A stretch of DNA of 64,000 nt from Meiothermus sp. Pnk-1. Its GTDB lineage: Bacteria; Deinococcota; Deinococci; Deinococcales; Thermaceae. The position numbers and the translations under genes were made by a program. The first letter of the stretch is position 1, and each line of letters opens with the position of its first letter. Location: the NCBI RefSeq assembly GCF_003226535.1, contig NZ_QKOB01000003.1, positions 372,001 through 436,000 of the forward strand. The letters are read 5' to 3'. The notes under the pieces were generated by a model. The model was not told where the DNA came from. It saw only the letters and a program-made list of their open reading frames with translations, and made no database searches. This document shows, in pieces, positions 9,326 to 18,904 of the stretch.

Positions 9326-9832
9326 CCAATCCCTTATGGCATTTACCGGCGTCGTACGCTGTACGTCTTACGCAATACGCAAAACGCCAGACGCTAAACG
9401 CGGGGGACGATCCCCTATCGGGACCGGCAGAGCCGGTACACCCGGAGGTAGATTCCCTTCGGGACAGCCTATGGCTGTACACCCAGAGGTAGATTCCCTA
9501 CCCCGCCTACCGGCGGCGAAGGAGACGCTTCTTTCGCCGAGCGAAGCGAGACGCTTGTTTCGGCGCAAGCCGTGGGGTGACGCTTCTTTCGCCGAGCGAA
9601 GTGAGACGCTTGTTTCGGCGTAAGCCGTGGGGTGGCGTCTCGGGACGGAGTACCGCCGTACACCTAGGGGACGATCCCCTATCGGGACGGAGCAAGCTCC
9701 GTACACCCGAGGGACCGATCCCCTTCGTATGACGTACGACGTAGGACGTTCAACCTGGGACGTACCACAGCAGGGAAAAGTTGGGGTGGTACGCTGCACG
9801 TCGTAGGCAAACCCACTGGCTTTGGGTTCTAG
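9326..9832. repeat. Gene-free block of modular intergenic repeats
   Basis: 507 bases without a credible gene. It holds inverted copies of the hairpin repeat described at 21386-21555. Stems are at 9423-9437, 9464-9478, 9645-9659 (imperfect) and 9687-9702. Two copies of the TTTCGCCGAGCGAAGcGAGACGCTTgTTTCGGCG module lie at about 9531-9570 and 9588-9625. Both ends carry ACGTACGAC-type stretches (9350-9400 and 9725-9770). Short open frames across it simply read through the repeats. Confidence 0.75.
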
Positions 9833-10543
9833 CTAAGGCTGTTTAGGTGCCGGGGTGCTTTCCCCGCTCTGCGAGGGAGCGCTGGTCTTGCCTGCCAGGG
9901 CATTCTCGATGCGTTCTTTCCATGTCTCGTAAGGCACGTAGCCATCGGCGTAAAGCTGGCCATTGACATAGAAAGTGGGGGTGCCGCGCAGGGCAAGTTG
10001 GGTGGTGAGGTCACGATCGGCCAGCACCCCAGCCCGCTTGGACCCCGAGCGCAAGCAGTCGGCAAAAGGCCCTGAGGGGATGCCCAACTGGTTGGCCAAG
10101 TCAACGAAGAATTGATCTAGTGCGGCTCCGCTCAACCCACCCCATAGCTGTTGGGCGCGGAACAGCACCTCGTGATACTCCCTGTAGCGCTGAGCATCGG
10201 CGGCGCAAGCGGCGGCCTCCCCTGCCCGGATCACGTTGTCCTGGCCGGTGAAAGGGAAGTCGCGGAAGATATAGCGCACCTTGCCGGTGTCCACATAGTC
10301 TCGGAAGATCTCTGGCACGTTGCGCAGGGCGTGGTCAGCGCAATGGGGGCAGAGGTAGTTAGAGAAGTCCACGATGGTGACTTTGGCGCTTGGGGAACCG
10401 AAGACGAAGCGGGCTCCAGCCGCAGGATCGGCGGCAGCGGGTTTGGGGCGTAAGAACACAAAGAGCACGATCGCGAGGACCACGGCGATCCCCGCGACGA
10501 TGATAAACAGCCCGCGCTGAGGGTTCTGGTTAGCCTTCTGCAT
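9833..10543 (-). CDS. Membrane-anchored DsbA-like thiol oxidoreductase
   Basis: 236 residues: a short positively charged start, one transmembrane anchor (about 11-31) and an extracytoplasmic thioredoxin-fold domain with the active site C65-P-H-C68, the same dipeptide as DsbA. The cis-Pro loop is visible as LRGTPTFYVNG. A helical insertion contains two extra cysteines (AACAAD and ADCLRSG). Likely role: disulfide formation or isomerisation in exported proteins. TAGAAT (10550-10555) ends six bases before the ATG and there is no Shine-Dalgarno, so the mRNA is probably leaderless. An adjacent upstream GTG is possible but less likely. Confidence 0.9.
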   Translation of the reverse strand: MQKANQNPQRGLFIIVAGIAVVLAIVLFVFLRPKPAAADPAAGARFVFGSPSAKVTIVDFSNYLCPHCADHALRNVPEIFRDYVDTGKVRYIFRDFPFTGQDNVIRAGEAAACAADAQRYREYHEVLFRAQQLWGGLSGAALDQFFVDLANQLGIPSGPFADCLRSGSKRAGVLADRDLTTQLALRGTPTFYVNGQLYADGYVPYETWKERIENALAGKTSAPSQSGESTPAPKQP

Positions 10544-10598
10544 CACCGTATTCTACCGAGATTTCTGAGAAAAGAAATTGGTTGTTGGCTAGCCGAGT

Positions 10599-11561
<963 letters not shown>

Positions 11562-11602
11562 TCAGTCGAGCTTGCCTAAAGACCCTCACCCCAGGGTTAC
11601 CG

Positions 11603-12037
11603 CTAGGCTTGTTGTCCCTCTTGCGGGTGATGCCGTTTGATCTCGCGCTCGGTGGGGCGCCAATACTCGAACGAAGACTCCTCCCGCGCCCCGAAGGCCC
11701 GAGCCAGCCCTCGTAAGACACTTTCGGGGTTCACCCCGGATTGGTAGAAATACAAATCCAACGCTGCCGAGGCGTCGTCCTCGGGCCAGGTATGGATCAT
11801 GACTGCGGCTACAGGGCTTACCACGGCTGCCGAGAGTCCCTGGGGGTAGAACTTGTACACCACTCCATGCACCGAGGCGGTGGGTGCCCCCAGCTTGACC
11901 ACCGCGTCCTTGAGAACGGCCTCGACCAGGCGTGGATTTTCTAACACCTCGAGGTTACAGCCATAGATCTCGGCTACCCAGCGGCCTCCAGGCATGCCCT
12001 GGGGTATATTTTGCTCGGGGACACCTTCGCCTGCCAC
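11603..12037 (-). CDS. SpeD-like S-adenosylmethionine decarboxylase homologue lacking the pyruvoyl serine
   Basis: 144 residues with clear similarity to class 1B AdoMet decarboxylases: GRWVAEIYGC near the N-terminus and IHTWPE at 81-86. In active enzymes the preceding residues are ESHLT, the Ser being processed to the pyruvoyl cofactor. Here they are VAAVM, so the Ser position is Ala77. The catalytic Cys of FTCGED is also missing (Tyr98). The protein should not self-process. A regulatory subunit like the trypanosome prozyme, or an unrelated ligand-binding role, are the options. Start GTG 12035-12037 is preceded by TAAGAT at eight bases; ATG 11993-11995 is an alternative. Confidence 0.8.
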   Translation of the reverse strand: MAGEGVPEQNIPQGMPGGRWVAEIYGCNLEVLENPRLVEAVLKDAVVKLGAPTASVHGVVYKFYPQGLSAAVVSPVAAVMIHTWPEDDASAALDLYFYQSGVNPESVLRGLARAFGAREESSFEYWRPTEREIKRHHPQEGQQA

Positions 12038-12043
12038 AAGCCG

Positions 12044-12502
12044 TCATCTTACCACAGGACGAGTAGAGGAGGAGCCTGGCCACAGCAGCCCCACCAGGAC
12101 GAAGCTGCACGCTGCCATCAGGGCGCTTACCCCATCGAGCGGGGCGGTGTCGCCCTGTAACCATCCCAGAGGGGTGAGGAAGGGGAGCCCCAGGCTGCGG
12201 GTCAACAGGAAAAGGGCTAGAATCCCGCTGTTGAGCCATACGCCGCTTCGGTACACCCGTGGTACCGCGGGGTTTCGCTCGGCCATCAGACCCAGATCGA
12301 TCAGAATCAGAAAAAAGGCGAAAGCGATCTGTAAAGCCATGCCCAGGAAGAACAGCTGGGCATAAAGAGCTTGCGCGGAAAAAGGATCGAGTGGCCCCAA
12401 AGCCCCGCACAGCCCGCCACCCAGCGGGGTCTTGGCCCAGCCTAAGAGCTGGAGCAGGAAGGGCAGGAAGGAAAGCCCGATGATCCAGTGTCTCGCCCGC
12501 AT
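12044..12502 (-). CDS. Small polytopic membrane protein upstream of the spe genes
   Basis: 152 residues with four hydrophobic segments (about 5-20, 42-65, 80-98 and 125-145), no known motif and no signal peptide cleavage site. I do not recognise the family. The stop codon lies seven bases from the start of the SpeD-like gene, so the three genes 12502-10599 are probably one transcription unit. The ATG at 12500-12502 was chosen because the frame upstream has no hydrophobic or conserved content and runs into an intergenic repeat at 12560-12610. Confidence 0.6.
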   Translation of the reverse strand: MRARHWIIGLSFLPFLLQLLGWAKTPLGGGLCGALGPLDPFSAQALYAQLFFLGMALQIAFAFFLILIDLGLMAERNPAVPRVYRSGVWLNSGILALFLLTRSLGLPFLTPLGWLQGDTAPLDGVSALMAACSFVLVGLLWPGSSSTRPVVR

Positions 12503-12671
12503 AGGTACATGCTGCGGGATATCTGGGCCCGATGCAAGGGACTTTAATCCGGGTATGCTCGGCATCTTACGCCCTACGGCGTACACGAAACGCCATGCGT
12601 CGAACGTCAGAGGCGCGGGGAGCTCGCTTCGAAGAGTACCTGTTGCCGAAGCCCTAAACACCCCCGATGGG

Positions 12672-15476
12672 CTAACTGGCGTCCCGCCCGAAGTACTCGC
12701 CCAGCTGATCCCTGGTGATCAGTACCTCCCGCGGCTTGGAACCCTGGTGGGGGCCGACGATCCCCATGGCCTCGAGGGCATCCACCAACTTCCCTGCGCG
12801 AGCGTGCCCCACCGACAGCCGCCGTTGCAGGCGGCTCACCGAGGCATACCCCTCTTCGATCACGATCTCGGCAGCTTTCTTGAGCAGGGGATCGCCAAAG
12901 TCCACCTCGCCCGAGGGGCCCCCGCCGTCAGAGCCCAGGTGAGGTGGCCCGTCAAAGTCCGAGCCGTAGCGCTCCCCGAAGGAGTCTTCGAAGCTTTGTG
13001 CGCGCAGGAAGTCGGCGATGCGGTGCACCTCGCCTTCGGAGAGGAAGGGCCCTTGCAGACGCACCGGCTTGGGCAACCCCGGCTGGTGGAAGAGCATGTC
13101 CCCCTGGCCTACCAGCCGCTCGGCGCCCACCGTATCGAGGATGGTGCGGCTGTCGAAGCCTGAGGAGACCGCGAAGGCCATCCGGGCGGGGATGTTGACC
13201 TTGATCAAGGAGGTCAGGATGTCCACCGAGGGGCGCTGGGTGGCCAGGATCAGGTGCATCCCGGTGGCCCGGGCCATCTGGGCCAGGCGCAAGATGGCCT
13301 GCTCGACCTCCTTGGGAGCGGTGATCATCAGGTCGGCGAGCTCGTCGATGACGATGACGAGGTAGGGAAGGGCGGGCTCACCTATGGCCTTCATCTTCTC
13401 GTTGAACTGCTCGAGGTTGCGCGCCCCCACCTGGCTCATCATCTTGTAGCGCCGCTCCATGTGGGCCACCGCCCCCAACAGCACCCCAGCGGCGTCGGCG
13501 GGGTTGGTCACTACGGGGCGGATGAGGTGGGGGATGCCCTCGTAGGGGGTGAGCTCGACCATCTTGGGGTCGATCATCAAGAAGCGCAGCTCGGTGGGTA
13601 AGAACTTGAACAGCAGGCTACTGATGAGGGTGTTGATCGCCACCGATTTGCCTGAGCCGGTGGAGCCGGCGATGAGGAGGTGGGGCATCTTGGCCAGGTC
13701 GCGCACCCAGATCTCGCCGTCGATGCTCTTGCCCAGCACCAGGGGCAAGCGTTCTCGGCTGCGGGCGAAGTTGGCGTGGCTTATGGCCTCGCTGTAGCGC
13801 ACCAGCTCGCGTTCGGCGTTGGGCACCTCGAGGCCGATGACGCTTTTGCCGGGGATGGGGGCCTCGATGCGCACCGATCCGGCGGCCAGGGCCCGGGCCA
13901 GGTCGTTGGCCAGGTTGGCCACCCGGCTAATCTTCTCGCCGGGGGCAGGCTCGAGCTCGAAGCGGGTGACGGTGGGCCCGCGCGACCAAGCCACTACCCG
14001 GGCCTCGATGCCAAAGCTCTTGAGCGTAGCGTCTATGGTGTCGGCCACTCGGCGGGTGGCGGCCTCGAGGGCTTTGGGGTCGTATTTAGGCGGCTCGGGC
14101 GGGTCCAGCAACTTGACGTCGGGAAGGGTGAGGGCAGTGGAGGCGGGTTGGGGCGAACCCCGCATGGGGAGGGATTTGCTCGTTTTGGGGGCCAGGGCTG
14201 GTTTTACTGGCTGTGTTACCGGCTCTTGCAAAGGGTCTGGGAAGACGATGTCGAGGTCGAGCGGGGAGTCGCCTTCCAGGAGGTTTTGGGGCCCAGGCTC
14301 AGGGGGCTTCTTAGGAGCTTCCACCCAGGCGGGGGGCGAGGCGGTGAGGCCCCCCGCCAAGAGGATGCGCAACCCGCCGGGATGGGCCTCCTCGGGGGTA
14401 CCCTCCAGCCACTCTACCCAGCGTAACCAGGCATCGGTGCGCTCCTCTAGCTCGGGGATCAACCCGTCGAGTTCAGCCCATTGCTCCAGGCGTGCCCGGT
14501 GACGCTCCCAAGCAGAAAAAAGCGTTTGTACCTCGAGCTGGCCGCCCAGGGATTTCCCAGCCACCTCGGCGGCTTTGTTCAGGCTGAGGGCCTTTTGCCT
14601 CAGGGCAGAGGTTTCCAGCTTGAGGGCTGCTCGGCGCTCCTCCAGCGCCTTGGCTAGCTCTCCGCTCCCGCTCACCGGAGCGGCTAGGGCTTGGGTCAGC
14701 CCTTCCAGCCGGGGAAGCAGCGGTCGGGGCTCGGCGTTGATCTGGGCGATGAGTTCTTGGGCCCGCTCGCTCAGGAAGCCCTCCAGCGTGCTCCGATACC
14801 CGGCTAGGGTATCCGCGTCGCGGGGGGCCTTGAGGAAGGTTACGAGGTCGCGCTCGAGGGCAGCGATGGCCTTGTGGTCGGGATAGCGCTCGCGGAGGAG
14901 GCGGGCCTGCCGCAGTAAGCGGGTGGCCTGTCGGGATAGCCGGTAGGCGCGCCAGACCCGACCTCCGGCCTGGCCACCGCGTCGGATACCCATCGCTACG
15001 AGCTTACCAGGGGTCTGGCGCAGCATCAGATCCACCACCCCCGTCAGCAGCAGCAGCGGTACCAATAGCCCCGCCGCCCCCAGGTGTTGGCGTAGCCATT
15101 CCAGCGTGACCCGGCCCAGCTCGCCGCCCAAGCCGGGCTTAAGCGCGGTGAAGAGCGGGGTAGTTACCAGCGCCCCCAACAGGACCAGCCCTGCCCAGAA
15201 GAAGAAGGTCCGCACCGGCTTGCCCAGCACGGCCAGCAAACCCCAACCCACCAAGATAGGGGGGAGCAAGTACGACGCCACCCCAACATGGCCATAGAGC
15301 AAGTGGCGCACCCAGGCCCCCAGATCACCCACCAAAGCGGCGGGGGCGTACAGATAAAACCCCAGAAAAACGGCCAAGCCGAAGAGGAATAGGGCCAGCG
15401 CCTCGAGGTCGCGATGGCGGCTGGTGGGGTCAGCTTCACCCCGCCTGTCTTTGGCTTTGGGCTTCGGCTTAGCCAT
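12672..15476 (-). CDS. ftsK: DNA translocase FtsK/SpoIIIE
   Basis: 934 residues. The N-terminal domain has four to five membrane segments (about 28-150). A long charged/coiled linker follows (to about 480). The RecA-like motor has Walker [10 protein letters not shown] near residue 600, Walker [12 protein letters not shown], and the conserved [22 protein letters not shown]. The C-terminal winged-helix gamma domain (...[27 protein letters not shown]...) reads polar KOPS-like sequences. Role: pumping the chromosome terminus through the division septum and activating dimer resolution. The promoter ATGACC/TAGAAT sits immediately upstream, with the ATG seven bases after the -10, so the mRNA is leaderless. 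Confidence 0.96.
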   Translation of the reverse strand: MAKPKPKAKDRRGEADPTSRHRDLEALALFLFGLAVFLGFYLYAPAALVGDLGAWVRHLLYGHVGVASYLLPPILVGWGLLAVLGKPVRTFFFWAGLVLLGALVTTPLFTALKPGLGGELGRVTLEWLRQHLGAAGLLVPLLLLTGVVDLMLRQTPGKLVAMGIRRGGQAGGRVWRAYRLSRQATRLLRQARLLRERYPDHKAIAALERDLVTFLKAPRDADTLAGYRSTLEGFLSERAQELIAQINAEPRPLLPRLEGLTQALAAPVSGSGELAKALEERRAALKLETSALRQKALSLNKAAEVAGKSLGGQLEVQTLFSAWERHRARLEQWAELDGLIPELEERTDAWLRWVEWLEGTPEEAHPGGLRILLAGGLTASPPAWVEAPKKPPEPGPQNLLEGDSPLDLDIVFPDPLQEPVTQPVKPALAPKTSKSLPMRGSPQPASTALTLPDVKLLDPPEPPKYDPKALEAATRRVADTIDATLKSFGIEARVVAWSRGPTVTRFELEPAPGEKISRVANLANDLARALAAGSVRIEAPIPGKSVIGLEVPNAERELVRYSEAISHANFARSRERLPLVLGKSIDGEIWVRDLAKMPHLLIAGSTGSGKSVAINTLISSLLFKFLPTELRFLMIDPKMVELTPYEGIPHLIRPVVTNPADAAGVLLGAVAHMERRYKMMSQVGARNLEQFNEKMKAIGEPALPYLVIVIDELADLMITAPKEVEQAILRLAQMARATGMHLILATQRPSVDILTSLIKVNIPARMAFAVSSGFDSRTILDTVGAERLVGQGDMLFHQPGLPKPVRLQGPFLSEGEVHRIADFLRAQSFEDSFGERYGSDFDGPPHLGSDGGGPSGEVDFGDPLLKKAAEIVIEEGYASVSRLQRRLSVGHARAGKLVDALEAMGIVGPHQGSKPREVLITRDQLGEYFGRDAS

Positions 15477-15483
15477 CGGCTAA

Positions 15484-15512
15484 ATTCTAGCATGCAGTAT
15501 GTTGTGGGTCAT
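15484..15512 (-). promoter_or_regulatory. Leaderless promoter of ftsK
   Basis: Minus strand: -35-like ATGACC (15507-15512), 17-base spacer, -10 TAGAAT (15484-15489), then seven bases to the ATG. No ribosome binding site is present. Confidence 0.6.
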
Positions 15513-15578
15513 ACACATAGATAGTAGTGTGTGTATTTGGCCCGGCGCGCCCGAGGAGGGCAAGCCGCCCGCTTCAGT

Positions 15579-16076
15579 TCACTTGATGGCCTTGACGGCC
15601 TTGATGACCCCGTCGGTCACGTCGAGGGAGTCGTCGCCGTAGAGCACCAGCCCGCTGCTCGCCGCCACCTGCCGGTTCAGGATGATCCCGAAGCCTTGGG
15701 CTTTGGCAAATCTGGCGATTTCCGCGTCTATTTGCTTGGTGATGGGCTCGAGGGCTTTGGCCTGACGCTCGGCCCACTTCTGGCTAGCCTGCTGGTAGGC
15801 GTTGCGCAGGGTCTGGAAGTTCTGCTGTTCCTTGGCGGTGGCGCTCCCGGCCTGGATCTTTGGCTGCAATGCCTTGAGCTGGTCCTCCAGGGGTCTTAGC
15901 TCTTTTTGGGCCTGTTCGATCACGGCCTGGATCTCTTTGTAGCGAGGGTGGGCTTGCACCACCTTTTGCGAATCCATGAACCCCACCTTGAGCACCGGTT
16001 GATGCTGGGCTACCAGGGGGGAGGCGACCAGCACAAAACCGAGCCAAACGGGGACGAAGCGCAAGAATCCTTTCAT
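15579..16076 (-). CDS. OmpH/Skp-family periplasmic chaperone, copy 1
   Basis: 165 residues: a signal peptide (about 1-23, ending ASPLVAQ), then VGFMDSQKVVQAHPRYKEIQ, the usual Skp start. Long alpha-helical coiled-coil arms follow (about 45-125), then a return strand (GFGIILNRQV...GDDSLDVTD). It would help carry outer-membrane proteins across the periplasm. It is a tandem duplicate of the next gene (16181-16669), with long identical segments such as LRNAYQQASQKW and SSGLVLYGDDSLDVTD. TAAAGT (16083-16088) ends six bases before the ATG: leaderless. A terminator separates the two copies, so each has its own transcript. Confidence 0.9.
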   Translation of the reverse strand: MKGFLRFVPVWLGFVLVASPLVAQHQPVLKVGFMDSQKVVQAHPRYKEIQAVIEQAQKELRPLEDQLKALQPKIQAGSATAKEQQNFQTLRNAYQQASQKWAERQAKALEPITKQIDAEIARFAKAQGFGIILNRQVAASSGLVLYGDDSLDVTDGVIKAVKAIK

Positions 16077-16132
16077 GGGGGCACTTTAGCGAGCTCCGCT
16101 TAAGGGCCGGTGAGAGGTTGGTCTGCTCCACG

Positions 16133-16166
16133 AAAAACGGCGGCGGAACTAGGCCCGCGCCGTTTT
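16133..16166 (-). terminator. Rho-independent terminator between the two ompH copies
   Basis: On the minus strand, AAAACGGC-GCGG pairs with CCGC-C-GCCGTTTT (one bulged C) around the loop GCCTAGTT, and the descending arm ends in five Ts. It lies just after the stop of the upstream ompH copy. Confidence 0.75.
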
Positions 16167-16180
16167 GGAAAGTAAAGTTT

Positions 16181-16669
16181 TTATTTGAGCGCGTTGATGA
16201 TCTCGTCGGTCACGTCGAGGGAGTCGTCGCCGTAGAGCACCAGCCCGCTGCTGGAGGCTACCCGCCGGTCCAAGATGATCCCAAAACCTTGGGCGCGGGC
16301 GAACTTGTCGATTTGTACGTCAATTTCTTTGGTGATGGGCTCGAGGGCTTTGGCTCGGCGCTCGTTCCATTTCTGGCTGGCTTGCTGGTAGGCGTTGCGC
16401 AGGGTCTGGAAGTCCTGCTGTTCCTTGGCGGTGGCGGTCCCGGCCTGGATCTTTTGCTGCAGCGGGACGAGCTGATCGGTGAGGGGTTTGAGCTCCTTGT
16501 TGGCTTGATCGAGCACGGCCTGGACTTCCTTGTAGCGTGGATGGGCCTGAATGACCTTTTCCGAGTCAAGGAAGCCGACCCGCAGCACCGGGCGGTTTTG
16601 GGCGACCAAGGGGGTTGCAGCGATCATGACGCCGAGAAGGATGGGGATAAACCATGCCAAACGTTTCAT
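16181..16669 (-). CDS. OmpH/Skp-family periplasmic chaperone, copy 2
   Basis: 162 residues; signal peptide MKRLAWFIPILLGVMIAATPLVAQ, then VGFLDSEKVIQAHPRYKEVQ, coiled-coil arms and the same C-terminal strand as copy 1. The copies agree over most of the arms and differ mainly in the signal peptide and the last residues (EIINALK here). TATACA (16679-16684) lies nine bases before the ATG and six before an in-frame GTG directly in front of it (GTG ATG), so either codon may begin a leaderless transcript. It is followed by its own terminator. Confidence 0.9.
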   Translation of the reverse strand: MKRLAWFIPILLGVMIAATPLVAQNRPVLRVGFLDSEKVIQAHPRYKEVQAVLDQANKELKPLTDQLVPLQQKIQAGTATAKEQQDFQTLRNAYQQASQKWNERRAKALEPITKEIDVQIDKFARAQGFGIILDRRVASSSGLVLYGDDSLDVTDEIINALK

Positions 16670-16858
16670 CACCGACACTGTATATGCCCTGCCTTAGCGA
16701 AGCGTGAGAGGGCGTCGCTGGCGGTTGGGCTGTCTTGAAAGTTCTATGAGAGCAAGGCCAACCAAGGTCTACTTGGCCTTATGGCCCGGGCTCGGATAGA
16801 CTAGGCCCGCGGTGGCTGGGAAAGCTGCTGCCCAGCTAAGATGCAGGAGGAATACGTC

Positions 16859-17302
16859 ATGAAGAGAATCTGGCTTTTCTTGGTCTTGCTAGCCCTCATT
16901 GCTCCTAGCGCGTTGGCGCAGCGAGCTTTTCAGTTTAGGATATCGGTCCCTGCGCCGACGCTGGGCTTGGGGCTCGAGGCTGATCTGCAGCGCAATTTGG
17001 TGGCGCAGCTTTACGGGGACATCGTGCTGCGCAGTAACGTAGGCTTTCTATTGGGAGGAAACCTCCTCTTCAAGCCGGATCTGGGCCAGTTTGACCGGGA
17101 CCTGCGGGGGATCAGCCCGTACGTAGGGGGAGGGCTTGGCGCGCTGCTCTCGAGCGGCGGGGTGGACTTCGGGATCAACCTCGACTTGGGGATCGAGTTC
17201 GCCATAGACCGTAGTACGGGGATTTTTATAGGAGGCGAAAACCTCTTCTCTTTCAACGGCGGCTCCTACGGGCGGCTCATCTTCGGGGCCTCGTTCCGCT
17301 AA
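16859..17302 (+). CDS. Small outer-membrane beta-barrel-like protein
   Basis: 147 residues. A signal peptide (MKRIWLFLVLLALIAPSALAQ) precedes a run of short alternating-hydrophobic strands rich in Gly and aromatic residues (LGLGLEADLQ, GFLLGGNLLF, YVGGGLGALL, FGINLDLGIEFA, GIFIGGENLFSF). It ends in GRLIFGASFR, a C-terminal strand closing with Phe-Arg. This fits an eight-strand barrel of the OmpA/OmpX size class. CAGGAGG lies eight bases before the ATG. It is transcribed away from the two Skp-like chaperones that would assist its folding. Confidence 0.75.
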   Translation: MKRIWLFLVLLALIAPSALAQRAFQFRISVPAPTLGLGLEADLQRNLVAQLYGDIVLRSNVGFLLGGNLLFKPDLGQFDRDLRGISPYVGGGLGALLSSGGVDFGINLDLGIEFAIDRSTGIFIGGENLFSFNGGSYGRLIFGASFR

Positions 17303-17309
17303 AACGAGC

Positions 17310-17355
17310 TCCCCGCACATTCTGCGTTCGACATGCGGCGTATGGCGTGGGACGT
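17310..17355. repeat. ACGTACGAC-type intergenic repeat fragment
   Basis: A degenerate copy of the 'gcgtmygacrtgcg...cgtatggcgtgggacgt' type stretches seen in several intergenic gaps of this window (12560-12610, 47536-47575, 49337-49375, 50950-51008, 63596-63640). Confidence 0.4.
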
Positions 17356-17428
17356 GAGGTCAGCCCAGGGTTCCAACGATCAAGTCGCCGGCATACGAGC
17401 TCGGGTTTGAGGTGGTTGTCGTGTTCGT

Positions 17429-17450
17429 AGGGCGGCCTCGAGGCCGCCCT
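17429..17450. other. Perfect 22-base palindrome centred on CTCGAG
   Basis: Two 11-base arms, AGGGCGGCCTC and GAGGCCGCCCT, are directly adjacent. As RNA the centre would form the loop. It lies about 130 bases after the barrel gene and 145 before the amidohydrolase. There is no T-run directly after it, so it is not a standard terminator. The rest of 17303-17594 holds only the repeat fragment and GC-rich sequence. Confidence 0.6.
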
Positions 17451-17594
17451 CGGCTTTGGGGCCCCTGGCATTTTTGCCCATGCCGGGTGTAGAACTTTGG
17501 TGAGTCCCTGAGGGTCTGGCTCGAGTGGAATGGGCGGTGGTGGGTCGGCTCCGCTCAGGCTTCGAGCGCTCCAGGGGGATACGGAGGTATACGC

Positions 17595-18836
17595 ATGAGT
17601 CTGAACCCACAGCGCACCATCGCCGAACTCAAGGAACTCCGCGCCCTCACCAGCGACGAGAACGGGGCCCAGCGGGTAGCCTGGACGGATACTTGGCTCA
17701 AGGCGCGGGAGTGGTTCAGGTCAAAGCTCGAGGGGTTGCCGGTAGAGTTCCATCAGGATGCCGCCGGGAACAACTGGGTCACGCTAAGGGGGGAGAGCGA
17801 GCAGGCTCTCTTGATGGGTGGCCACCTCGACAGCGTGCCGAACGGCGGCTGGCTAGACGGCTGCCTCAATGTGCTGGCCGCGCTCGAGGTCCTGCGCCGC
17901 ATCGCCGAGGAGTACGGGGGTAGACCCCCCGTCACCGTGCGCCTGGTGGACTGGGCCGACGAGGAGGGGGCCCGCTTTGGGCGCAGCCTTTTGGGTTCGT
18001 CAGCCTTCGCCGGCACCCACACCATCGAGGCCGACCGGGGCCGCACCGACCGCGAGGGGGTGCGGCTCGAGGATGCCCTGAGGCGCTGCGGCGTGGAGAT
18101 CGACCGCTTTCCCGAAGCGGCCCAGGAGCAAAAGAACGCAGCGGCCTACCTCGAGCTGCACATCGAACAGGGGCCGGTGCTGGAGAGATTGGGGCTGCCC
18201 CTAGGGGTGGTGCTGGGGACCAAAGGGGTCGAGCGCCACCAGATCACCTTCTACGGCCAGGAAGCGCACTCCGGCTCCACCCCCATGACCGCGCGGAAGG
18301 ACGCGCTGGCGGCGGCGGCCAAGCTGGCCTTGGAGATCCGCCCCATCGCCATGAAACACCCCGATGCAGTCTGTACCATGGGCTCGGTCAAGACCTATCC
18401 CGGTATCGTCACGGCGGTGGTGGGGCGCTGCGAGTGCACCCTCGACCAGCGCGACCTCGACGCGAACGTCCTGGCCCAGATGCTGGCCGAGGCTCGCGAG
18501 GCCAGCGAGCGCTTTGCCAAAGAGGAAAACTGCACCGTGGAGTGGAGCCGTATCTGGAACATCGAACCCATCCCCTTCCATCCGCACCTCATCGAGCTTT
18601 GCGACGAGGCCATCCGCGAAGTGGCGGGCGTCTCCCACCGGCTACCCTCCGGGCCGCTGCACGATGCGGCGGAGGTGGCCCGCGCAGGGATTCCCACGGT
18701 GATGATGTTCGTCCAGTCCCTCTACGGGATCAGCCACAACAAGATCGAGGACACCAAGGAGGAGCACCTCGAGCTCGCCGTGCGGGCCTTCGACCGGCTG
18801 GCCAGTAAGACGATGCAATGGATGTTGAACGGCTAG
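17595..18836 (+). CDS. M20-family amidohydrolase (allantoate/N-carbamoyl-amino-acid hydrolase type)
   Basis: 413 residues, the normal length for the hydantoinase/carbamoylase group. The dinuclear-zinc ligands are visible: His77 in GGHLDSV, Asp88 in GGWLDGC, the Glu pair at 123-124 in DEEGARFG, His in ELHIEQGP and His in GISHNKIED. The dimerisation lid domain carries EAHSGSTPM. It hydrolyses an N-carbamoyl or ureido bond: allantoate, N-carbamoyl-L-amino acid or N-carbamoyl-beta-alanine. Nearby genes for beta-amino-acid transamination and malonate-semialdehyde oxidation make beta-ureidopropionase an attractive guess. GGAGG lies about ten bases before the ATG. Confidence 0.88.
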   Translation: MSLNPQRTIAELKELRALTSDENGAQRVAWTDTWLKAREWFRSKLEGLPVEFHQDAAGNNWVTLRGESEQALLMGGHLDSVPNGGWLDGCLNVLAALEVLRRIAEEYGGRPPVTVRLVDWADEEGARFGRSLLGSSAFAGTHTIEADRGRTDREGVRLEDALRRCGVEIDRFPEAAQEQKNAAAYLELHIEQGPVLERLGLPLGVVLGTKGVERHQITFYGQEAHSGSTPMTARKDALAAAAKLALEIRPIAMKHPDAVCTMGSVKTYPGIVTAVVGRCECTLDQRDLDANVLAQMLAEAREASERFAKEENCTVEWSRIWNIEPIPFHPHLIELCDEAIREVAGVSHRLPSGPLHDAAEVARAGIPTVMMFVQSLYGISHNKIEDTKEEHLELAVRAFDRLASKTMQWMLNG

Positions 18837-18904
18837 GACGCGCCGCATACATCCTACGGTGCATATGCACCGCGGAAACCCGGATCGCTTGGCAGACTAG
18901 GGGT

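Noticed and set aside
16083-16166. T-box or other riboswitch between the two ompH copies.
   Set aside because: The structure is a plain terminator followed by a leaderless promoter; there is no leader on the downstream mRNA.
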